The notes under the pieces were generated by a model. It saw only the letters and a list, made by a program, of their open reading frames with translations, searched no databases and was not told where the DNA came from. From Bacillus sp. CGMCC 1.16541 (GTDB taxonomy: Bacteria > Bacillota > Bacilli > Bacillales > Bacillaceae_H), in assembly GCF_003184905.1 (NCBI RefSeq), contig NZ_KZ821210.1:1-48415 (forward strand): a DNA stretch of 48,415 nt. The letters run 5' to 3'. A program made the translations under genes and the position numbers. Below, piece by piece: positions 42,211 through 48,415 of this stretch. Each line of letters starts with the position of its first letter. Position 1 is the stretch's first letter.

Positions 42211-44127
42211 ATGAGGTTTATTAAATTTAACGATAAAAACATTGATTCTTTTTTATATATGGAACTAGCGGACTTAACCACAACATTGACGAAAAATGAT
42301 GATGTGAAAGTCGAGTATCGTGTATCTTCTTATTACGACCCGTTAAATCAAATTATTTATTTGAGTCACTTTTGGGATAATCGACCACGACAAGATATGA
42401 TTCATGGCTTAAAAAGTGACTTATTTTTAAGAAGCATTGGAAGCTATAAACATTGTAACTTTAAAGATGTTGATCGTTACATTAAACAAATTCGAAAAAC
42501 TTCTGTTTCTAGCTTAGCAAAGCAGTTATTTATGTTATTTGAAGATATTCGTTTAGAGGAACTGTGTAAAAGAGAACGTCCGGGTACAAAAAAAGTGTTT
42601 GCAACACGTCGTGATTTGTACCGTAAATACTTTTCTACACAATTAAATACAAATATGACAAAAAGTGTACAAACCGATGCGTTGTTTAACGGAATGTATT
42701 TGCTGTTAACATCAGAGAATCCGTTTGAGGAAATACCTTTCATCAATGAGTCTATTGACCTCGCAATGCCATTTGTACGTGACGAGCTCATGAAAGTATA
42801 TGAAGCGAAAACAACGAAAGATATTTCAAAAATTTGTTTAGATCTTGTAGATGTATTTGAAGACATTTTAGAGCGCGATATGTTAAATACGTACTTCTTA
42901 CTTCCTGAGTTAGATTATGAAGAATTAGACGATGGTTTAACTTTTGATGAGTTAAAGCGTAAGTCTAAATTAAGCAATGACGATATTTTAAAACACGAAA
43001 AAGATGGCGAAGAAGATTTTCACGAAGAAAAAATGGAAATGTGGCATCGCGAGACGAGTAAACCGACACAAAGTTTTTTGCAGTTTGACATGGAGCAAGG
43101 GTCCAAAACAGATTTGCTTGGTGAAGGAGTGCGTGAAGGAGATGACGGTGATCAGGCGCTAGGTATTGTACAAGGGTCAGCGCAAAAGACCTCTCGTAAC
43201 GACTATTCGCAAATGGAAGCGATGGAAAACAAGCAAAACTTACATGAAGGTGGAGAAGAGAACGAGTACGGGAAAGAAAATAAGTTTGCTTATCCTATTT
43301 TTAAAGAAGCACGTATACCAACGGTCAATGAGCAACGAGCTTATGATGAAAATAAAAAACTAATTGCTTCTTATCAAAAGAAATTAAAGCAAATGATTCA
43401 AAAAACGCTAGAACATAAGAAAAACCTTCCGCGTAATGAACTTCACATGGGAAGATTGAGTAAAAAGCTTTTAAAGCTTTGGACAGATGACAATCCGCGG
43501 ATGTTTTATAAAAAAGATCAAGAATCTCCTCAAATTGATGCGGTGTTTTCACTTCTTGTAGACTGTTCCGCTTCTATGTATGACAAAATGGATGAAACAA
43601 AGCTAGGAATTACGCTGTTTCACGAAGCGCTGAAATCAGTTATGGTGCCTCATCAAATTGTGGGCTTTTGGGAAGATACGAATGATGCGACAGAGACAAG
43701 TCAGCCTAACTATTTAAATACCGTGATCGATTTTCAATCTTCATTACGACGAAAAAGCGGTGCTGAAATTATGCAGCTAGAACCAGAAGAAGATAATCGT
43801 GATGGCTTTGCGATTCGCCATATGACTCGTCGATTGTTAAAGCGGAGTGAAAAACAGAAATTTTTACTTGTATTCTCAGACGGAGAACCTGCTGCAATGG
43901 GTTATGAGCAAAATGGAATTGTTGATACGCACGAAGCGGTGTTAGAAGCACGCAAGCATCATATTGAAGTCATCAATGTCTTTTTATCAAACGGTGAAAT
44001 TGAAGAAGCACAGCAAAAAACGATTCAAAATATCTATGGTAAGTTCAGTATTCTTGTCCCAAACATTGAGGAACTTCCAGATGTATTGTTTCCGCTTCTT
44101 CGTAAATTGTTGCAAAAAAGTATTTAG
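42211..44127 (+). CDS. yojO: VWA-domain protein YojO
   Basis: 638 residues, same length as B. subtilis YojO (as recalled). The C-terminal VWA domain (about 440-630) has a MIDAS, DCSAS at 451-455, and VFSDGEP about 100 residues later. A long middle region (about 260-420) is rich in acidic and lysine residues and probably unstructured. It works with the MoxR ATPase YojN as the substrate-recognition partner (family knowledge: CobN/CobT- and NorQ/NorD-type pairs). No target gene is adjacent. Confidence 0.88.
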   Translation: MRFIKFNDKNIDSFLYMELADLTTTLTKNDDVKVEYRVSSYYDPLNQIIYLSHFWDNRPRQDMIHGLKSDLFLRSIGSYKHCNFKDVDRYIKQIRKTSVSSLAKQLFMLFEDIRLEELCKRERPGTKKVFATRRDLYRKYFSTQLNTNMTKSVQTDALFNGMYLLLTSENPFEEIPFINESIDLAMPFVRDELMKVYEAKTTKDISKICLDLVDVFEDILERDMLNTYFLLPELDYEELDDGLTFDELKRKSKLSNDDILKHEKDGEEDFHEEKMEMWHRETSKPTQSFLQFDMEQGSKTDLLGEGVREGDDGDQALGIVQGSAQKTSRNDYSQMEAMENKQNLHEGGEENEYGKENKFAYPIFKEARIPTVNEQRAYDENKKLIASYQKKLKQMIQKTLEHKKNLPRNELHMGRLSKKLLKLWTDDNPRMFYKKDQESPQIDAVFSLLVDCSASMYDKMDETKLGITLFHEALKSVMVPHQIVGFWEDTNDATETSQPNYLNTVIDFQSSLRRKSGAEIMQLEPEEDNRDGFAIRHMTRRLLKRSEKQKFLLVFSDGEPAAMGYEQNGIVDTHEAVLEARKHHIEVINVFLSNGEIEEAQQKTIQNIYGKFSILVPNIEELPDVLFPLLRKLLQKSI

Positions 44128-44231
44128 GGAAGAAAAGGGAGTAGCAATGATGTTGCTCTCTTTTTATGTGTTAAATTTTCAGAAAAATTAGTATAATGAA
44201 AGAAAAGAGAAGAGTCAAAGGGGGACTTGTG

Positions 44232-44813
44232 GTGAAGATGTATAGTGAATTTCCAATTTTAGAAACGAAACGACTTCGAATGCGTAAATTAAGACTAGAA
44301 GATGCAAAAGATATTTTTTCATATGGATCAGATAGCTCTGTTGTACAATATGTCACATGGCATGAACATCAGACGATTGAAGAAAGTGAAAAATTTGTAC
44401 AGTATGCGCTCGGCCAATATGAGAAAAAACAAATGGCACCGTGGGCGATTGAACTAAAAGAAGAAGGTAAGATGATTGGAACCATTGATTTTGTTTCATG
44501 GAATAAAACACACGGCGTCGCAGAGGTTGGCTATGCACTTTCGAAGCAGTATTGGGGTCGTGGGTTTGTACCAGAAGCACTGCAAGCGCTATTAGATCTC
44601 GGTTTTAATGAAATGGAACTCATTCGAATTTCAGCCCGTTGTTTCAAAGAAAATGAACAATCAAAACGTGTGTTAGAAAAAGTCGGAATGGCTTATGAAG
44701 GGCTCATTCGAAAAGGTATGTATATAAAGGGACAACATCGCGACTTATGCATGTACTCGATCTTAAAAGAAGAGTACATCCAAACGAAGCGAGGGTGTTT
44801 AACGATTCATTAA
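44232..44813 (+). CDS. GNAT-family N-acetyltransferase (RimJ-like)
   Basis: 193 residues. LETKRLRMRKLRLEDAKDIF (about 10-29), GVAEVGYALSKQYWGRGFVPEAL (acetyl-CoA motif A: GRG) and ENEQSKRVLEKVGMAYEG define the RimJ/RimL branch. It transfers acetyl from acetyl-CoA to an N-terminal amino group of a ribosomal protein or to an antibiotic-like amine; the substrate is not predictable. GTG 44232 is chosen because AAGGGGG is about 7-8 bases ahead; ATG 44238 or GTG 44229 are close alternatives. Confidence 0.85.
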   Translation: MKMYSEFPILETKRLRMRKLRLEDAKDIFSYGSDSSVVQYVTWHEHQTIEESEKFVQYALGQYEKKQMAPWAIELKEEGKMIGTIDFVSWNKTHGVAEVGYALSKQYWGRGFVPEALQALLDLGFNEMELIRISARCFKENEQSKRVLEKVGMAYEGLIRKGMYIKGQHRDLCMYSILKEEYIQTKRGCLTIH

Positions 44814-44816
44814 TGC

Positions 44817-44985
44817 AAAAGAGAGTGGGACATAACGAGATGATTCCTTCTCAAAAACGAACAATGACGTTTCTATTATTGTTAGGTTATAAGAACAAGT
44901 TCGTTCCTCGCTCCAGCTACTCGTTTTCCGCAGGAGTCGAGTGTCTTACGCTCCGTTCCACTATTCTTTTAAACCTGTTTTTCTA
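44817..44985 (+). repeat. Dispersed repeat, copy B
   Basis: The same sequence as 23232-23358 but in opposite orientation and with an additional block of about 45 bp (TCGCTCCAGCTACTCGTTTT, then CGAGTGTCTTACGCTCC). The arms AAAGAGAGTGGGACATAACG and GGTTATAAGAACAAG suggest internal pairing. It starts 4 bases after the GNAT gene's stop and ends next to a terminator. No frame. Confidence 0.8.
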
Positions 44986-44989
44986 AACT

Positions 44990-45040
44990 AAAAAATACCC
45001 GAACTATAAAGAGTTTATAACTCAAAATAGTTCGGGTATC
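44990..45040 (-). terminator. Terminator of coat-like gene
   Basis: ATACCCGAACTAT and ATAGTTCGGGTAT form a perfect 13-bp stem; on the minus strand a T6 run follows. Confidence 0.88.
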
Positions 45041-45080
45041 TTACCCTCTAAAACACTTATGTTCCAGTCTCTTCCTTACT

Positions 45081-45446
45081 TTAATTACATGTTTTGCATG
45101 AAAAAGTAACAAGTTCTGAACAACGAAATGAATCGTCCACCCAGTCACAATTGCATGAATCCCATCGATAGCCGTAAGCAACATTATTTCGAATACAAAC
45201 GAGAAAGAAAAGGAAGGTACGACCATTTTTTAGTACAATACAAGTTTGCTTTCCAAGGCATTTATACAAGTGACCACAACAAGAAGAATGACAGGTGCAA
45301 TGGTGATGACAAGAACAGTGATTAAAACATGATGGTGCAGAGTAGTGACAATGAGAGGATGAAAAGCAAGGTGGGATAATAGGGTTGTATGAATAAGGTG
45401 AGGAAGATTCATCTATTCTCGACTTATTAAAACGAGGAATACTCAT
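45081..45446 (-). CDS. Cys/His-rich spore-coat-like protein
   Basis: 121 residues. A low-complexity first half is rich in Ser, Cys and His (SSSHCHYSAPSCFNHCSCHH, then HCTCHSSCCGH, about 27-57). The second half reads TCIVLKNGRTFLFFLVCIRN and YGYRWDSCNCDWVDDSFRC with Cys pairs. About 17 Cys in all suggests disulfide or metal crosslinking, as in insoluble spore coat proteins. TTGGAGTG precedes the ATG at 45446; the frame to 45476 adds nothing with a ribosome site. It has no signal peptide, as expected for a mother-cell coat protein. The family is not recognised. Confidence 0.65.
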   Translation of the reverse strand: MSIPRFNKSRIDESSSPYSYNPIIPPCFSSSHCHYSAPSCFNHCSCHHHCTCHSSCCGHLYKCLGKQTCIVLKNGRTFLFFLVCIRNNVAYGYRWDSCNCDWVDDSFRCSELVTFSCKTCN

Positions 45447-45540
45447 ATCGTTCACTCCAACTATTTTTCCTTGCACAGATAAACTGACAAGGTCTACTAT
45501 TAATATATGTACGACTTTGTAAAGTGGAACAAGCCATCAT

Positions 45541-45588
45541 AAGAAACTGAGTTAATCGAAGTAAACAGAGTACATCGTTTAACTCAGC
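45541..45588 (-). terminator. Stem-loop downstream of sqhC
   Basis: CTGAGTTAA (45547-45555) and TTAACTCAG (45579-45587) form a 9-bp stem; on the minus strand TTTCTT follows. It is placed about 55 bases after the sqhC stop, so it may end that transcript. Confidence 0.6.
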
Positions 45589-45640
45589 TTTACCTATTCT
45601 TTATCTGTAAACCAAGTGGCACAGATCTTAGAGTGATAGT

Positions 45641-47521
45641 CTAATTTTTAGTGGATCTTTGCAAATAATGACCAAATGTAAGCAATGGGAAAATCTCATT
45701 GTAACTGTGATAGTTAATATAAAATTGACCAGGCAATCCAATTCCTGTTGGATAGTGACGTTGGTGATGAGGGAGCTCATTTGCCTCTAATAAAAATTGC
45801 ATCCCTTTTGTAATGGCTTTATCGTTTATTGAACAAACTGAAATGAGTGCATCTAAAGCCCATGCTGTTTGAGAAGGTGTGCTAAACGAAAGTGGCTTAT
45901 AAGTTTTCAACACGGCACTCTCACATGACTCTCCCCAACCACCATCTTCATGTTGAATACTTTTTAACCATTGAATGGCTTTGGCTATTTGAGAATGAGA
46001 ACGTTCGACACCAACTGCTCGCAGGCCAGTGACAGCAGCCCACGTTCCGTAAATATAGCAAACTCCCCACCTTCCGTACCAACTTCCATCTCGATGTTGT
46101 TGAGATAACAGCCAATTCATTGCAGATTGAATCGATGGATGGTGTTGATTCATCCCAGCATACGTACCAAGGTATTCAAGTACTCTTCCTGTTAAATCTG
46201 GTGTAGAAGGGTCTGTGGCCGCGTCCTCTGCATTTTCGAGTGGAATATATGTGAAAAGTGGATGATTTGTATTCTTTTCGAATGCCGCAAAGCCACCGTC
46301 TTTATTTTGCATCGATAACAACCATGATGTTCCACGTTGCCAAGCCATTCGCACTGTTTCATCACGTATCGCCTTTCTTGAAAGAGCACGTAATGCAGCA
46401 GATGTATCATCTAAGTCAGGATTGATTGTATTAATATGAGAAAAGCCCCATCCACCGGGCAAAGCGCCTGGATTATGAATCACCCAATCTCCTTGTTTAG
46501 TATGTTGTTTTGAAAGCAAATAATGTAGAGAGCGTTCAATCATTTTATCAGTACTTGAAACACCTGCCTCTTGTAGCGCATAGCTTAAAAGTGCTGTATC
46601 CCACACTGTTGATGTTGAATTTTCAAGGTGATCAAAGCCATTTGCGTTTGTCACCAAATTCGTAAGACCGAATAGCGCAGACTGAATTAGTGGACTATCT
46701 TTCTTATACTTTAATGCAAGCAGTGCATAAATCATAAAAAATGTTGCACTTGCATAGCTGTTCAATGTTCCATCTTTCTCAATACGGTCTAGCATATAGC
46801 GCTCTGCAGCTTGGTAGCCGAGACGTTGGATATATGACGGTAGCGAGGCTAATCGTTTTAATTCAGTTGTAAAAAAAGAAGAAACAGAACGATATTCGTC
46901 ATACCACGTATCATGAAGGTCGCGGTTTGTAGATCGGATTAAATAGCGAATATCAGGTGTCCATGTGGATTGAACATTTAATTTTTTATTTGCAGCAATC
47001 ATCATCGGAGCGAAATGAATACGAGCATAGGCGCTTAATTCGTAAAAATTAAGCGGTGAATAAGTCGGTAATAATAAAAGAGAGAGTGGGACATAGAAGC
47101 AACGAGGCCACGGATATAATCCATGAACGGCAAGCATCCATTTTGTCATAAAGTGTGTTTTTTCCAATCCTCCATGATGAAGGATAAATCGTTCAGCTTT
47201 GCGTAATAGTCGATCTTCTCTTTTGAAATGGCCAGAAAATAAAAGTGCTGTATAAGCTTGAACGGTGGTTGATAAGTTTCCTCGCTTTTCATCTTCGTGC
47301 AACTTCCATACCCCATCTGACGTTTGTAAGTGTAAAAGGCGGTTCACAAGTCGTTGAATGAGCTGTTCGTTTTTTACTTCTAATGTACGTAAGGTCATAA
47401 TCATAAAAGCATCGGTCATAACACTTCCTTCAAACATATATCGCCACGAGCCATCTTGATGTTGGTGAGCTCGCAACGTCTCTACTCGTTTATTAATTTC
47501 AGCTTGTATTTTATGATTCAT
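45641..47521 (-). CDS. sqhC: Squalene-hopene / tetraprenyl-curcumene cyclase-type enzyme
   Basis: 626 residues, the length of B. subtilis SqhC. The catalytic DLDD (369-372, the DxDD motif that protonates the terminal alkene) lies in INPDLDDTSAAL; several QW-type repeats (GSWYGRWGVCYIYGTWA, DGGWGESCESAV, DGGFAAF) stabilise the two alpha-barrels. The membrane-associated enzyme cyclises linear terpenoids; in bacilli the substrate is often tetraprenyl-beta-curcumene (baciterpenol/sporulene route) rather than squalene. GAGGTG is 6 bases before ATG 47521; GTG 47530 is an alternative. No prenyl synthase or other terpene gene is near. Substrate not resolved. Confidence 0.9.
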   Translation of the reverse strand: MNHKIQAEINKRVETLRAHQHQDGSWRYMFEGSVMTDAFMIMTLRTLEVKNEQLIQRLVNRLLHLQTSDGVWKLHEDEKRGNLSTTVQAYTALLFSGHFKREDRLLRKAERFILHHGGLEKTHFMTKWMLAVHGLYPWPRCFYVPLSLLLLPTYSPLNFYELSAYARIHFAPMMIAANKKLNVQSTWTPDIRYLIRSTNRDLHDTWYDEYRSVSSFFTTELKRLASLPSYIQRLGYQAAERYMLDRIEKDGTLNSYASATFFMIYALLALKYKKDSPLIQSALFGLTNLVTNANGFDHLENSTSTVWDTALLSYALQEAGVSSTDKMIERSLHYLLSKQHTKQGDWVIHNPGALPGGWGFSHINTINPDLDDTSAALRALSRKAIRDETVRMAWQRGTSWLLSMQNKDGGFAAFEKNTNHPLFTYIPLENAEDAATDPSTPDLTGRVLEYLGTYAGMNQHHPSIQSAMNWLLSQQHRDGSWYGRWGVCYIYGTWAAVTGLRAVGVERSHSQIAKAIQWLKSIQHEDGGWGESCESAVLKTYKPLSFSTPSQTAWALDALISVCSINDKAITKGMQFLLEANELPHHQRHYPTGIGLPGQFYINYHSYNEIFPLLTFGHYLQRSTKN

Positions 47522-47636
47522 TTTTATCACCTCGCAATGTTACTACTTTATTCAAAGTGAAAAGAGGGTATGTTTAAAGTTGCAAAAGTAAAAACGCTTC
47601 GTGCACACTATAGAAAAACGTAACGGAGTGAAAAGT

Positions 47637-47888
47637 GTGCAGCAAATTGAAGTGCAAGTTATTCAAGGAGTGGGAACATATCGGGAACTAGGAAATTTAC
47701 AAGGGCGTCTTCATCTACATTCAAAGTTAGAGGCAAATCATAAAAAACGCCGCAAGCGTTCAAGTCGAAATTACCATGTGAATGTGCAAGAAGCAAAAGC
47801 GTATTATGAACACTTTGCCCCTTTTTTATCATTTCAGTCGAGAAGACCCCCACCTCAAGGAATGAGAAAGGCCAAGCCCAATGAGTAG
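47637..47888 (+). CDS. Small basic protein of unknown function
   Basis: 83 residues from GTG 47637, QQIEVQVIQGVGTYRELGNL at the N-terminus, then a basic segment (NHKKRRKRSSRN) and YYEHFAPFLSFQSRRPPP. GGAGTG is about 8 bases before the GTG. The final codons and stop lie in an inverted repeat (47847-47895) that may be the end of the adjacent mobile element. No family recognised. Confidence 0.55.
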   Translation: MQQIEVQVIQGVGTYRELGNLQGRLHLHSKLEANHKKRRKRSSRNYHVNVQEAKAYYEHFAPFLSFQSRRPPPQGMRKAKPNE

Positions 47889-47895
47889 GTGGGGG
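47847..47895. repeat. 9-bp inverted repeat, possible left end of IS200/IS605-like element
   Basis: CCCCCACCT (47847-47855) and AGGTGGGGG (47887-47895) with a 31-base loop. GC-rich hairpins of this kind mark subterminal sequences of IS200/IS605 elements. It overlaps the 3' end of the preceding gene and ends 28 bp before the stop of the RHH gene. Confidence 0.45.
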
Positions 47896-47922
47896 ATGAA
47901 TCGCCTTCGGACAAGGGATGGC

Positions 47923-48078
47923 TTACTTGCCATCTCGATTGTCCAACTGTTCGAGTGCGAGTTGCAGTAAATGAAAAATAGCTTGTGTACGAGTACCAAA
48001 ACCCTTTCGCTCGTTGTATATGTCGACTCTATCTAAAAAAGTCTTGGGAAATCTTAAGACAACGGATTGTGTTTCCAT
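47923..48078 (-). CDS. Ribbon-helix-helix (CopG/Arc-like) DNA-binding protein
   Basis: 51 residues. The N-terminal strand ETQSVVLRFPKTFLDRVD followed by two helices (IYNERKGFGTRTQAIFHLLQ and LALEQL) is the RHH fold; dimeric RHH proteins repress promoters. ATG 48078 has GAGGTG 6-7 bases upstream; the longer frame to 48138 would overlap the divergent promoter. It is divergent from tnpB, with an 80-bp spacer holding TATAAT (48120-48125) and AATATG/ATATG repeats, so it probably regulates both genes. Confidence 0.75.
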   Translation of the reverse strand: METQSVVLRFPKTFLDRVDIYNERKGFGTRTQAIFHLLQLALEQLDNRDGK

Positions 48079-48158
48079 ATCTTCACCTCTAAATGAAATG
48101 GAATATCTATCTAATATGGTATAATATGTATATCTCAACGCACGAGGAGGTGAAAGTC

Positions 48159-48415
48159 ATGTTAGTCAATAAAGCCTATAAGTTTCGGATTTATCCTAAT
48201 AAGGAACAAGAAATCTTAATCGCTAAAACAATCGGTTGTTCTCGCTTTGTTTTCAATCACTTTTTGGCGAAATGGAACGATGCTTACAAAGAAACGGGGA
48301 AAGGGTTAACTTATAACGCTTGTTCGTCTCAATTAACACAACTAAAGAAAGAATTCGTTTGGTTAAAAGAAGTAGACAGCATTGCGATCCAATCCTCACT
48401 AAAAAACCTTGCCGA
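48159..48415 (+). CDS. tnpB: IS200/IS605-family TnpB (partial; cut by the window end)
   Basis: 85 codons are visible of about 370-400 expected. The N-terminus LVNKAYKFRIYPNKEQEILI (2-21) and GCSRFVFNHFLAKWNDAY (about 26-43) are the OrfB helix-turn-helix region of TnpB, the RNA-guided nuclease related to Cas12. AGGAGGTG precedes the ATG by 6-7 bases. The catalytic RuvC motifs and zinc ribbon lie outside the window, so activity cannot be judged. No tnpA (Y1 transposase) is present on this side. Confidence 0.9.
   Translation, partial: MLVNKAYKFRIYPNKEQEILIAKTIGCSRFVFNHFLAKWNDAYKETGKGLTYNACSSQLTQLKKEFVWLKEVDSIAIQSSLKNLA

Noticed and set aside
45490-45530. CATATATTA upstream of the coat-like gene as a SigK -10 element
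   Set aside because: The nearest AC on the minus strand gives a 14-bp spacer instead of 16-17, so the match is not convincing.
47078-47093. GAGAGTGGGACATAG inside sqhC resembles the start of the dispersed repeat
   Set aside because: Only this short word matches; on the coding strand it encodes YVPLSL within an intact conserved protein.
1-48415. CRISPR arrays, rRNA, tRNA and prophage modules
   Set aside because: No repeat-spacer pattern, rRNA/tRNA signature or phage structural genes were seen on reading.

Overview
The window looks like a chromosomal segment of a low-GC, endospore-forming Bacillaceae bacterium (Bacillus or a close relative). Supporting marks are AGGAGG-type ribosome sites with frequent GTG/TTG starts, a T-box leader, a TPP riboswitch, spore-type wall hydrolases, a GerP-like protein, a squalene-hopene-type cyclase of SqhC length, and a yojN-yojO pair. 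Several transporters belong to Na+-coupled families (GltS, NSS, BrnQ). That would fit an alkaliphile or halotolerant lifestyle, but this is inference. No species is claimed.

Left part (1-10.6 kb): a decayed C-terminal piece of tenA, a GltS-type glutamate carrier, a TspO-like membrane protein, a 30-residue membrane peptide, a HAD hydrolase and an NSS symporter. Then comes a fatty-acid-type cluster whose acyl-CoA dehydrogenase is broken while its thiolase and SDR dehydrogenase are intact. A LysM/SleB-like hydrolase and a cardiolipin synthase follow.

Sugar island (10.7-15.9 kb): a LacI regulator and a ThuA-Gfo/Idh/MocA-Gfo/Idh/MocA-TIM-barrel operon. Near-identical 14-bp operators lie in front of the regulator and in front of the operon. 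This resembles the oxidative (3-keto) route for glycosides, with no transporter in the operon.

Middle (16-29 kb): a DNA glycosylase, an SH3b autolysin with a SigD-like promoter, a TPP riboswitch-controlled thiMDE salvage operon, and an Ile T-box in front of brnQ. These are followed by an IS1182 relic with a dispersed repeat beside it, LysE and APC transporters, ywbE with a small partner, a broken chemoreceptor, a CwlC-like amidase with a SigK-like promoter, and a lactonase.

Right part (29-48.4 kb): an LTA-synthase-like sulfatase, ppaC, uppP and hup; a GerP-like gene split by an A8 tract; a structured non-coding stretch; and an M48-protease/ankyrin fusion with an RDD partner. Then come a TTG-start lipoprotein, azlCD, a DUF2187 gene with a nested leader hairpin, yojN-yojO, a GNAT gene, the second copy of the dispersed repeat (opposite orientation), a Cys/His-rich coat-like protein and sqhC. 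The edge holds an IS200/IS605-like element with a divergent ribbon-helix-helix gene and a TnpB cut by the window end.

No rRNA, tRNA or CRISPR array was seen. The most noteworthy items are the ThuA/Gfo operon with its matched operators, the RHH-TnpB pair at the right edge, the structured 35.2-35.4 kb stretch, the A8-interrupted GerP-like gene, the M48-ankyrin fusion and the nested hairpin before the DUF2187 gene.
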